IMG/VR virus record: IMGVR_UViG_3300045971_000356
Location: 102,303-166,302 of that record
Reading direction: 5' to 3' (one strand)
DNA from: a virus
Length of the DNA: 64,000 nucleotides
Shown here: piece by piece, positions 41,264 through 48,426 of the stretch
How positions within the stretch are numbered: position 1 is the first letter of the stretch
Layout: each line of letters starts with the position of its first letter
Translations under genes and position numbers: made by a program
Notes under the pieces: model-generated
What the model was told of the DNA's origin: nothing
The model's input: the letters and a program-made list of their open reading frames with translations, nothing else
The model's database searches: none

Positions 41264-41482
41264 ATGGCAACATCAATTAAAACAAAAAAATTAGTTTACG
41301 AAGCAACAAAAGTTTCAGTAAAACAAAGTGATGTGGTGCAAACTGCTGCATTGGGCGCAGTTACGGTTGAAAGCATTCACGCAGCAAGAAAGAAATCAGG
41401 GCACGGTAGTATAACACTTAAATTGCCAGACGGTCGTTTATGTGATTATTCTCCAGCCGTAATAAATGCCATTTGGCAATAA
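41264..41482 (+). CDS. Small protein with duplicated positions in fibre locus
   Basis: 72 aa from ATG 41264 (RBS AAGGA). Basic; contains SVKQSDVVQTAALGAVTVESIHAARKKSGHGSI. Unrecognised. Confidence 0.6.
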   Translation: MATSIKTKKLVYEATKVSVKQSDVVQTAALGAVTVESIHAARKKSGHGSITLKLPDGRLCDYSPAVINAIWQ

Positions 41483-41504
41483 ATAAGTGTAAAGGATAGT
41501 AACA

Positions 41505-41933
41505 ATGGCAATTTCATATTTAGACGCAATACGTCAAGGATTCCCGACAGTAATGGCAGTGTCGCTTGGCGACCCGTTTATCTACTCAAACATAGATTGG
41601 ACTGGTGGCGATGCTATTCCGTCACAAGATGATTTAGATTTGTGGATCAGTCAGAATCCAGGTTGGAATCCAACTATGGAACTTACTAAGTATCAATTTA
41701 GGCAACTGTTCACGTTGAACGAAAAAGTTGCGATCGATAACTTCAAAGATAATCCAGGTATTCCAGCGAATTACAAAGCAATTTTAGTGTCAGTGATGAA
41801 GGATTTAGAGTTATCTGAGGTTGTTCACTTGGATAATCCACAAGTCGCACAAGGTATTGCGCTATTAGAACAATTGGGATTGCTCGCGGCCGGTAGGGGC
41901 ACACAGATAATGTCTAACACTGCACCAGTATAG
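41505..41933 (+). CDS. Tail-fibre-locus protein, family B (paralogue)
   Basis: 142 aa; LDAIRQGFPTVMAVSLGDPFIYSNIDW and LTKYQFRQLFTLNEKVAIDN, closely related to 40804 and 32123 (-). An AATAAATA element at 41478 may be a weak late promoter. RBS AAAGGA. Confidence 0.7.
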   Translation: MAISYLDAIRQGFPTVMAVSLGDPFIYSNIDWTGGDAIPSQDDLDLWISQNPGWNPTMELTKYQFRQLFTLNEKVAIDNFKDNPGIPANYKAILVSVMKDLELSEVVHLDNPQVAQGIALLEQLGLLAAGRGTQIMSNTAPV

Positions 41934-41956
41934 GTTTTATTAAAGGAGAGACCACT

Positions 41957-42649
41957 ATGATTTCTAAATTAGTAACAGCTTGGTTATGGTCAAAGGTCGT
42001 GGCCAAGGCAAAAACAGAAGCAGGAATGCAACTGTTTTACAAGTTTATAGATTGGGGTACGGTTGCCATTGGCAACGTATCATGGAAATCAAAACGTGTG
42101 ATGACTGATGCTGATCGTGATGTGTTGCGGCAAAAGCTGGAAAAAGACTACTACATTATTTTAACAATGCATCGTGGGTTTCTGTCATCGTGGGCAATAG
42201 CGATAGCGCATTTCTTTATGACATGGAAGTTTGGCTATTATGCACACGTTTTGATGAACTTAGAAGACACAGTGTCAACTGATGCTGATTATAAATTTAT
42301 TGAAGCAACGAGACTTGGCACTCAGTATTCAGGATTTGACCACGTGTTCAATCAGCAAACAAGTTCAGTAGCATTGCTAAGACCAAAATATATGACATTA
42401 GATCATTGGACTGAAGTTTTGGATCGCTCACGCACTTATTTGGGTCGTCCATACGATACGTTATTTGATTTGTCGAGTGACCAGAAGTTGAGTTGTGTTG
42501 AATTAGTACGTGACGCATTACGTGGTGAACCACACTACGAGCGTGACTTTGCTAACTTCGAAGCGATGATTACTAAATCGAAAAACTTAGACCCACAAAT
42601 GTTTTATGAGTGCACAGACTTTGTAGTTGAGTGGGAAGTAAGGCACTAA
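41957..42649 (+). CDS. Permuted papain-like/YiiX-type hydrolase
   Basis: 230 aa. DYYIILTMHRGFLSSWAIAIAHFFMTWKFGYYAHVLMNLED gives a His-containing strand, and LSCVELVRDAL a Cys-containing helix, the order of permuted NlpC/P60 (YiiX/YebB-like) hydrolases. Between them GRPYDTLFDL. Could cleave peptidoglycan or lipids. RBS AAAGGAGAG. Between fibre genes and the RNA-repair cluster. Confidence 0.65.
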   Translation: MISKLVTAWLWSKVVAKAKTEAGMQLFYKFIDWGTVAIGNVSWKSKRVMTDADRDVLRQKLEKDYYIILTMHRGFLSSWAIAIAHFFMTWKFGYYAHVLMNLEDTVSTDADYKFIEATRLGTQYSGFDHVFNQQTSSVALLRPKYMTLDHWTEVLDRSRTYLGRPYDTLFDLSSDQKLSCVELVRDALRGEPHYERDFANFEAMITKSKNLDPQMFYECTDFVVEWEVRH

Positions 42650-42665
42650 ATTTAGTCATTTACGT

Positions 42666-42695
42666 TTGACTTAACATGCCTTGTTTTACTATAAT
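42666..42695 (+). promoter_or_regulatory. Sigma70-like promoter, leaderless architecture
   Basis: TTGACT, 18-bp spacer, TATAAT; ATG at 42701 is six bases after the -10. Confidence 0.8.
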
Positions 42696-42700
42696 CAGGC

Positions 42701-43075
42701 ATGTCTTTATATAACTACGCATCACCACAGCAGCACCAAACGGCTTACCCGCCACAGCCTGGGCCAAATCCCCCAGCCAGTGGGTTAACATCTGGCACGA
42801 TCATAGCAGCAAACACTGGGCCTTATACGATTGCAAACTCAGGAGTACAAACTGGGTTAAATATAACAGGCAGCATATCATCATCATCAACTGTACACGC
42901 ATCTGATGTTTTACTTGACGGAGTTAGCGTTAAGGAATCACTGGCAACACTGGCTAAGATAAACGAGCGTTTAGCGATTTTGGTACCTGACCCTTCCAAA
43001 CTTGAAAAATTTGCAGCACTCAAAGCGGCGTATGCTGACTATTTGCTACTTGAAAAATTGTGTACTGACGCATGA
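42701..43075 (+). CDS. Conserved phage protein of unknown function
   Basis: 124 aa. Pro/Gln-rich N-terminus and the C-terminal VLLDGVSVKESLATLAKINERLAIL.PDPSKLEKFAALKAAYADYLLLE, a motif (broken here with dots) shared by many phage proteins. Likely virion- or assembly-associated; leaderless start. Confidence 0.7.
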   Translation: MSLYNYASPQQHQTAYPPQPGPNPPASGLTSGTIIAANTGPYTIANSGVQTGLNITGSISSSSTVHASDVLLDGVSVKESLATLAKINERLAILVPDPSKLEKFAALKAAYADYLLLEKLCTDA

Positions 43076-43458
43076 ACTTCATGTACAAAGAACGGCTTAA
43101 AGGGTTGTGTGACAAGTACAAGATCAAAATACTTGACGACAATAGGCGAACGCCAGTGTTGCTCGCAAACGAATATTTTGTTGAGCCAACAGATAAAAAC
43201 ATAGCGACAACTGTGAGAGTCGTAGATACAGAGCCGCTTGTGACGCTTGAAATCCCACTAAGCAAGTTTAACTTACTTGCTGCCGTTGAGGCAAAGTTTT
43301 TCAACAACGAATACGATATCGGGCATCGCAAAGTGTTTGAAAACATGATGGACATACATCAAGAGGAAAAGGTATTACGCGAGCAGTATCCCGCAGTGGC
43401 AGATGCGTATTCAGCCTACAGCACATTGTTACATTTGTGTAAAATTCAGTCAAAATAG
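43072..43458 (+). CDS. Hypothetical protein
   Basis: 128 aa, ATGA overlap with the gene before. Mixed alpha/beta N-terminus (DSPV-free) and a helical C-terminal half with repeated Ala/Tyr. No family recognised. Confidence 0.65.
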   Translation: MNFMYKERLKGLCDKYKIKILDDNRRTPVLLANEYFVEPTDKNIATTVRVVDTEPLVTLEIPLSKFNLLAAVEAKFFNNEYDIGHRKVFENMMDIHQEEKVLREQYPAVADAYSAYSTLLHLCKIQSK

Positions 43459-43489
43459 AGCCATTTCTTTAGGTAATCTTCACTTTTTG

Positions 43490-43498
43490 TGCTATTAT
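43490..43498 (+). promoter_or_regulatory. Extended -10 promoter
   Basis: TGC-TATTAT without a clear -35; ATG at 43504 is six bases downstream. Confidence 0.55.
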
Positions 43499-43503
43499 AG
43501 CGT

Positions 43504-44016
43504 ATGATTAAACTAAAACCTATCGCATACTTACTCGTGGGAGTGCCTGGCTCTGGCAAATCCACTTGGGCTGACCCATACTTGACGAAAGATGGATTTC
43601 AGTTAGTGTCCACTGACGCTTACATTGAAAACACTGCTACAATGCTTGGCAAAACTTACGGAGAAATCTTCAAGGCTACCATTGGCGAAGCAACCAAAAT
43701 AATGGAAGACAGCATCAACAAATTCATGGCTGCGTCACAAAACATGGTGTGGGATCAAACCAACTTGAGCATGAAGTCGCGACGTGAAAAGTTGAACAAG
43801 TTACTTGACGCTGGGTACGATGTAACTGCGGTTGCGTTTGAAATCCCAACCACAGAGTTGGAAAATCGTCGCAAGTCTCGTGAGTTGGCAACTGGTAAGC
43901 ACATTCCCGCAAACATCTGCGAAAGCATGGGGAAGACTTATCAACGCCCAACACGGTTAGAAGGATTCAAGCGTGTTATTATTGTGACACCTGATGGAGA
44001 AATTGAAGGGGGTTAA
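43504..44016 (+). CDS. Polynucleotide 5'-kinase (T4 Pnkp kinase-domain-like)
   Basis: 170 aa. Walker A GVPGSGKS (residues 13-20), STDAYIE and WDQTNLSMKSR (the kinase's substrate loop), and a late RR.SRE lid-like helix. Equals the N-terminal half of T4 polynucleotide kinase; the phosphatase half is a separate gene at 44617. Would prepare RNA ends for ligation. Leaderless start. Confidence 0.85.
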   Translation: MIKLKPIAYLLVGVPGSGKSTWADPYLTKDGFQLVSTDAYIENTATMLGKTYGEIFKATIGEATKIMEDSINKFMAASQNMVWDQTNLSMKSRREKLNKLLDAGYDVTAVAFEIPTTELENRRKSRELATGKHIPANICESMGKTYQRPTRLEGFKRVIIVTPDGEIEGG

Positions 44017-44017
44017 C

Positions 44018-44149
44018 ATGAAAGAGTACGATGAAGATGACCCAATCAACCCAGGGCGTGGTTTAGCGAATGGGTTGATTTTAAGTGCCATTGTGTGGGG
44101 CATTGTGTGGGGCATTGTGTATGGCATCTACTATGTTTTCTCGCGTTAA
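44018..44149 (+). CDS. Small membrane protein
   Basis: 43 aa, acidic N-terminus then a repeated hydrophobic run (IVWGIVWGIVYGIYYVF), one membrane pass with Gly every fourth residue. One base after the kinase stop. Confidence 0.6.
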   Translation: MKEYDEDDPINPGRGLANGLILSAIVWGIVWGIVYGIYYVFSR

Positions 44150-44180
44150 ATATGCTCTGTTAAAAATTCTCGGGATTCAG

Positions 44181-44188
44181 CATAAATA
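44181..44188 (+). promoter_or_regulatory. T4-type late promoter (CATAAATA), leaderless architecture
   Basis: Predicted +1 at 44193-44194; ATG at 44193. Confidence 0.65.
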
Positions 44189-44192
44189 TATG

Positions 44193-44576
44193 ATGAGTCC
44201 CGTACCAGCTTACATTGAAAAAAACGACACAGATCACAAAGAGATATTAGATCACTTTGCAACATTACCTGCTGGTGAAGTACAGCAACTTGCATGGTTG
44301 TACACGAGCATGGACTTGCTTGTTGAACACTTCTCGTATGAAGAGCAATGGATGACAAGCGTTGGCTACCCTGGTTTTGAACTGCACCAACAAGTACACA
44401 AGGAATATTTACGGTTGCTGATGAACATCATCACTGACACCTCAAAACACCCAGAGAACATTACTGACAGCATCACAATGTTCACCAGAGCAATCAAAAC
44501 GCACAAAGAAGCAGAAACCATGTCGCTTCATTTGTACTATACGGACACCGTTCCAGCGCCTTTAGGCTTGACATAG
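44193..44576 (+). CDS. Hemerythrin-like protein
   Basis: 127 aa from the ATG at the late promoter +1. Ligands: DHKEILDHF, LLVEHFSYEEQWM, PGFELHQQVHKEY and a late H.....H. Intact four-helix hemerythrin, unlike the frameshifted copy at 9391. A diiron O2- or NO-binding protein expressed late; role in phage unknown. Confidence 0.8.
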   Translation: MSPVPAYIEKNDTDHKEILDHFATLPAGEVQQLAWLYTSMDLLVEHFSYEEQWMTSVGYPGFELHQQVHKEYLRLLMNIITDTSKHPENITDSITMFTRAIKTHKEAETMSLHLYYTDTVPAPLGLT

Positions 44577-44596
44577 CGTTTATTTTGTGTTATACT
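44568..44596 (+). promoter_or_regulatory. Sigma70-like promoter
   Basis: TTGACA, 17-bp spacer, TATACT; the -35 is inside the hemerythrin 3' end. Confidence 0.85.
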
Positions 44597-44616
44597 GTGA
44601 ATACCACAGTAAAAAC

Positions 44617-45069
44617 ATGAATAACATGAAAAAAATCATTATCATGGACATTGATGGCACTATCGCCAACATTACGCATCGTCGCGCCTATGTGCAACTG
44701 CGTCCAAAGAACTGGCCAGCGTTTAACCGCGCCATGGTTAAGGACACGATTTATCCAGATATTCTGTGGATGTACAACGTGCTAAAAAACCAGGAAGACA
44801 CGCTAATGTTTATCGCATCAGGCCGTGGCGAGGAAAACCGTGACGTTACTGAAAAGTGGCTGGCTGACAACGGTATTGAATACATGAATCTGTTTATGCG
44901 CCCAGCAAAAGATCATCGCCAGGACAACATCATCAAGTTTGAAATCCTGGAACAAATCCGCAGGGAATACGGTGAGCCGTTCATGGTGTTTGACGATAGA
45001 GATCAAGTTGTTAACATGTGGCGTGAGAACGGTGTTCGCTGCATGCAAGTTTCCCCAGGCGATTTTTAG
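44617..45069 (+). CDS. Polynucleotide 3'-phosphatase (T4 Pnkp phosphatase-domain-like)
   Basis: 150 aa; ATG at 44617 (44626 also possible). HAD motif I IMDIDGTIANI (Asp11, Asp13), FIASGRGEENRD, and the C-terminal VFDDRDQVVNMWRENGV.CMQVSPGDF, which closely follows the end of T4 polynucleotide kinase/phosphatase. Removes 3'-phosphates and 2',3'-cyclic phosphates. With the kinase gene and RNA ligase nearby forms an RNA-repair set. Confidence 0.88.
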   Translation: MNNMKKIIIMDIDGTIANITHRRAYVQLRPKNWPAFNRAMVKDTIYPDILWMYNVLKNQEDTLMFIASGRGEENRDVTEKWLADNGIEYMNLFMRPAKDHRQDNIIKFEILEQIRREYGEPFMVFDDRDQVVNMWRENGVRCMQVSPGDF

Positions 45070-45070
45070 T

Positions 45071-45361
45071 ATGGCCAAAGTAACGCATGACCTTGACGAG
45101 CGGTTAGCCCCGCTTGTTGAGGAGTGCACCCCTCTCCGCATTGTGATTACAAGCAAGGTGGCTGGTGATAAATATTACCTGCACTTTGACGGTACAAAGT
45201 CATATGACGATGTAGAAAAGTGGGACGATTATTGGATCAGTTTTGAATATTATATCTTACAGACTTTACACAAGCACAGTATAGTGGACAGAAAAGTGAT
45301 TGCACGTGGCAAAGGCACACTGGTAGTTTTTATTGGAACTTTGTTTGACTTTTTGAAATAA
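45071..45361 (+). CDS. Hypothetical protein
   Basis: 96 aa from ATG 45071, one base after the phosphatase stop. Aromatic-rich beta protein, no family recognised. Confidence 0.6.
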   Translation: MAKVTHDLDERLAPLVEECTPLRIVITSKVAGDKYYLHFDGTKSYDDVEKWDDYWISFEYYILQTLHKHSIVDRKVIARGKGTLVVFIGTLFDFLK

Positions 45362-45373
45362 GTACACTATAAT
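45345..45373 (+). promoter_or_regulatory. Sigma70-like promoter
   Basis: TTGACT, 17-bp spacer, TATAAT. Confidence 0.85.
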
Positions 45374-45402
45374 GGACAAGAAGCAACGTGCAACTCAAAT
45401 AA

Positions 45403-45792
45403 ATGATAATAAACGAAATAATAGATAAGGTATTTGCCAGACGATCTCTATTAGAAGATGCGTTTGTGACGGAAATGGCTAACTTTATAGCTGATGTAAC
45501 GGACTTGCCTGGTAATATTGTTATTTGGACCAAAACACAACCTGAAATGTTGCCACACGACAAATACAGGATGAAAATTTATAAGGATAGAATTCATTGC
45601 GCTACATACAGCATAGGTCAAACACCATCGTTGGCATGGGAAATTGGAAGAACTAAATTTAGGCTTGACGCATATGAAATTGGCGAAGTTAAGAAACTAA
45701 TCCAAGAATATTCAAGTTTATTCATTCAATATGTTGACGCAAAACTAACAGCAGACGAAGTAAAAATTGAAATCCAAAAATTGAAAAGATAA
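45403..45792 (+). CDS. Hypothetical protein
   Basis: 129 aa, unrecognised. Starts MIINEIIDK, similar to but not fulfilling the L/I-x-E tag rule. Directly precedes the RNA ligase remnant. Confidence 0.6.
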   Translation: MIINEIIDKVFARRSLLEDAFVTEMANFIADVTDLPGNIVIWTKTQPEMLPHDKYRMKIYKDRIHCATYSIGQTPSLAWEIGRTKFRLDAYEIGEVKKLIQEYSSLFIQYVDAKLTADEVKIEIQKLKR

Positions 45793-45794
45793 TA

Positions 45795-45896
45795 ATGAAA
45801 TACCAATTTCCACATATCCACAATTTGGATCAAGTTTTACCTGTTGTTAAAGACCGGCCAGAATTCATCGTGTCTGAAAAGGACGGGCGCCACTAA
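45795..45896 (+). pseudogene. RNA ligase 1 N-terminal remnant
   Basis: 33 codons: MKYQFPHIHNLDQV...KDRPEFIVSEKDG, homologous to the first 31 residues of the RNA ligase at 46573 but diverged, then a stop where the antisense endonuclease begins. An old copy of the ligase start left behind after endonuclease insertion. Confidence 0.8.
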
Positions 45897-46459
45897 TGTT
45901 GCCGCAATCTTGCATTTCGCTCACGTAAAGATGCCGCAATTTTTCCCCGTGTTTCAGCAGATACTGTATGCCCCATTTTTGATGCTGATATTTGAGCCTT
46001 CTTTTCTTCAGAATGTCTACATAATCTTACTTTAGCAGAAATGCCAGCCCTAACTTCAGCAGATCTATTTGCCCCTGCACGTGACTTCTTTGCGCGGGTC
46101 TCATCTGAAATAGGTGGTCTATTTTTAGCAGACTTAGACATTTTGATTCTTGTTTCTTCAGATATACCAGTTGCTCCTTCTCCTCCGTCAGTTCTGTTTG
46201 CGAGAATTCCAGTGTGTAAATCTTTTCGACCATGCCATTGAATCATTCTTCGCTCTATTGCAAATGCCCCAAGTTCAGTTAACCCAGTCTCAAGTATTAT
46301 GATCAATGATTTGTCTAACGGGATAGGAAAATATTTATGAGTTGTTATTGCTCTATTACCAGAACCCTTACCAATGTAATATGGAGTTCCTGCTTTGGCA
46401 GTTTTGGAATCTTTGTCACGCAAGTATGCGTAGACGTAATAAGTATTATTGCTGGACAT
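45893..46459 (-). CDS. GIY-YIG homing endonuclease with NUMOD3 repeats
   Basis: 188 aa. [10 protein letters not shown].....[14 protein letters not shown] is a clear GIY-YIG start; [14 protein letters not shown] and three to four NUMOD3 motifs (S.E.R.K.S...K) follow. Inserted antisense between a ligase remnant and the ligase gene; late promoter at 46521. Confidence 0.9.
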   Translation of the reverse strand: MSSNNTYYVYAYLRDKDSKTAKAGTPYYIGKGSGNRAITTHKYFPIPLDKSLIIILETGLTELGAFAIERRMIQWHGRKDLHTGILANRTDGGEGATGISEETRIKMSKSAKNRPPISDETRAKKSRAGANRSAEVRAGISAKVRLCRHSEEKKAQISASKMGHTVSAETRGKIAASLRERNARLRQH

Positions 46460-46520
46460 AAAAGCCTTTCGTCAGGTTGTTTAGAGTAGTTGGAACCGCC
46501 AAGTTCGCGAACTACACTAA

Positions 46521-46528
46521 TATTTATA
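46521..46528 (-). promoter_or_regulatory. T4-type late promoter (TATAAATA)
   Basis: Perfect consensus on the minus strand, about 60 bp ahead of the endonuclease ATG. Confidence 0.65.
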
Positions 46529-46536
46529 CAAATTTA

Positions 46537-46565
46537 TTGACTCCACGACATTTATCGTATATAAT
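46537..46565 (+). promoter_or_regulatory. Sigma70-like promoter, leaderless architecture
   Basis: TTGACT, 17-bp spacer, TATAAT; ATG at 46573 is eight bases after the -10. Confidence 0.85.
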
Positions 46566-46572
46566 TCTAACT

Positions 46573-47187
46573 ATGAAATATCAATTTGAACCAGCATCAC
46601 ACATAAGCGACTATTTGGCAGCAATCAAAGATCGTTCTGAATTTGTAGTCGTCGAAAAAGACGGCGGCTACACAGTCATAAATTATTTGGTCCAAATGGC
46701 CGATACTTTTCCAGACCCAGAGACTGCGTCTTCTCCAGAAGAACGTCGCAATTTTATTTTGCGTCGTGAATGTCGCGGAATTATTTTCAGCACTGCCACT
46801 GGTCATGTCATTGCAAAAAGATTGCACAAGTTTTTCAACGTAAACGAACGCGAGGAAACTCAAGTTGGCAAAGTTGATTTTTCTGAGCCACACGTGATCT
46901 TGGAAAAGTTGGACGGATCAATGATTACTCCAGTTTGGACGACCCTAGGCTTGCGTTGGGGAACAAAAATGGGTGTGACTATGGTTGCACTGCCAGTTGA
47001 AGAGTTTGTCGCAGAGCATCCAGAGTATGTGGATTTAGCAGAGCTATGCCGCGACAACAGATTAACCCCCATATTTGAGTGGACTTCCCGCAAGCAAACC
47101 ATCGTCATTGATTACCCAACAGACAATCTAGTATTGATTGCTATCCGCAATAATGTTACTGGGGAATATCTTCCTTACGACGAATGA
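46573..47187 (+). CDS. rnlA: RNA ligase 1 (T4 RnlA-like), N-terminal half of a split gene
   Basis: 204 aa. ECRGIIFS, motif I EKLDGSM (Lys112) and motif III-like FEWTSRKQTIVIDYP. Ends YDE-stop exactly where an antisense endonuclease inserts; motifs IV and V are on the separate gene at 47829. The ATG 46573 is set by the promoter; an upstream in-frame ATG at 46477 is untranscribed. T4 RnlA repairs tRNA cut by host anticodon nuclease. Confidence 0.9.
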   Translation: MKYQFEPASHISDYLAAIKDRSEFVVVEKDGGYTVINYLVQMADTFPDPETASSPEERRNFILRRECRGIIFSTATGHVIAKRLHKFFNVNEREETQVGKVDFSEPHVILEKLDGSMITPVWTTLGLRWGTKMGVTMVALPVEEFVAEHPEYVDLAELCRDNRLTPIFEWTSRKQTIVIDYPTDNLVLIAIRNNVTGEYLPYDE

Positions 47188-47806
47188 TGGTTTTGAATAT
47201 GTGGTGTAATGCTGCTTCAGATATCGGAGCATTGTAAGAGATGATCTTTTTGTCGCGGCATTCTTTTATTACACTATCGTTTACAGTGGCATAATGTTCA
47301 AATATTTTATGCAGCAGGTTTTTAAGGCGAGTTTCCATAATATGGATAGTTTGCTGTGCTTTTTGCTCGCCACGCTTATGAGGTATTCCTTTATTCCACG
47401 GTATTTTTCCTATGTTTTTACCTATCATGCTGGCAGATATTTTACCTCTTGTAACGACAGTTTGAAAGACACGCCTAGGTGGGCGACTATTTTCGCAAAT
47501 GTTCATCAAAATACCATTTGCGTCATACCCTTTTCTGCCATAAATCTTAATCTGGGCTTCCTCTAAATCATATGCCGCGGTTTCACACATTCCTTCTTGA
47601 AACAACTGTATTACTGGTTCAATCCCTTTCCCCCTCAATGATTTGATTTTATCCTGCACTCTCTTAGATGATTTATTTCTGGACCTTCCTGTCATTAAAT
47701 GCGAGTCTGCTCTATTACCGCTTCCTTTTCCGACATAAAAAGGTTGACTTGTTGTTGGATCTAGTATAAAATACACATAATAGTTATTGTTCATTGTGAG
47801 CACCAT
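47156..47806 (-). CDS. GIY-YIG homing endonuclease splitting RNA ligase 1
   Basis: 216 aa (or 212 from the second ATG). [27 protein letters not shown] is the GIY-YIG motif; NUMOD3-like RGKISASMIGKN and IPWNKGIPH follow. Its last 10 codons overlap the upstream ligase half, read antisense. Perfect minus-strand late promoter at 47822-47829. Confidence 0.9.
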   Translation of the reverse strand: MVLTMNNNYYVYFILDPTTSQPFYVGKGSGNRADSHLMTGRSRNKSSKRVQDKIKSLRGKGIEPVIQLFQEGMCETAAYDLEEAQIKIYGRKGYDANGILMNICENSRPPRRVFQTVVTRGKISASMIGKNIGKIPWNKGIPHKRGEQKAQQTIHIMETRLKNLLHKIFEHYATVNDSVIKECRDKKIISYNAPISEAALHHIFKTIIRRKEDIPQ

Positions 47807-47821
47807 TCAAAGTTTATAAAG

Positions 47822-47829
47822 TATTTATA
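47822..47829 (-). promoter_or_regulatory. T4-type late promoter (TATAAATA)
   Basis: Perfect consensus on the minus strand upstream of the endonuclease. Confidence 0.7.
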
Positions 47830-48425
47830 TGATTACCATGAAATCGTTAGGTTTACAGTTCAAAATCCCCGTAGTGAAAGCATACAACGGTACCGCTGCT
47901 AACATGCAAGCACTGATCGACCAAGTTGGACCAATGGTGGGTTTGGAAGGCTTTGTGGTGCGGTTTGAGTCCGGGCACATGGTGAAAATCAAGGCTGAGG
48001 ACTACGTGCGTAAGCACAAGGCTAAAGACATGATTGGCCGTGAGAAGAACATTGTTGAACTGCTTGTAACAGAAAAGATGGACGATGTCAAGCCTTTCCT
48101 GGATGCTGTTGATCTTGCTCGTGTAAACGAGTTTGAAAAGCAGTTCTGGAACGGTGTAAAGGATGTCGGCTCTGAGTTGCTATTGCTGCGTGAATATGCT
48201 ACCACTCATAACCTTGACGGCGATCGCAAAACGTTCGCTAACGAGTTTGTGAAAAAGTTGGCACCGGTGATGGCGCGGTTTATGTACAAGATGTTTGACA
48301 AAACGGAAGACCCAATAGAGTTGTTGAAAACTGCTATATCGCAATCGTGCGGAACGCAAGTTAAAATCGACGAAGCACGTTGGATGTTCAAATGCAACTG
48401 GAACGGCAATGCCGTAGAGGAGTAA
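47829..48425 (+). CDS. rnlA: RNA ligase 1 (T4 RnlA-like), C-terminal half of a split gene
   Basis: 198 aa; a second ATG at 47838 is where homology begins. Motif IV LEGFVVRF, motif V VKIKAEDYV, then the helical C-terminal domain typical of T4 RnlA (tRNA specificity). Joined to the 46573 half it gives about 400 aa, close to T4 RnlA (374). No clear RBS; expression might depend on read-through from upstream. Confidence 0.88.
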   Translation: MITMKSLGLQFKIPVVKAYNGTAANMQALIDQVGPMVGLEGFVVRFESGHMVKIKAEDYVRKHKAKDMIGREKNIVELLVTEKMDDVKPFLDAVDLARVNEFEKQFWNGVKDVGSELLLLREYATTHNLDGDRKTFANEFVKKLAPVMARFMYKMFDKTEDPIELLKTAISQSCGTQVKIDEARWMFKCNWNGNAVEE

Positions 48426-48426
48426 G

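Noticed and set aside
44085-44192. Longer start for the second hemerythrin
   Set aside because: Overlaps the membrane peptide gene in another frame and precedes the late promoter.
45403-45429. Capsid-targeting tag on the gene at 45403
   Set aside because: MIINEIIDK lacks the Glu after I-x needed by the cleavage rule and it has an early, not late, promoter.
47188-47837. Group I intron in the RNA ligase gene
   Set aside because: No recognisable intron core seen by eye and the endonuclease runs antisense; kept as a split gene, with splicing listed as a check.
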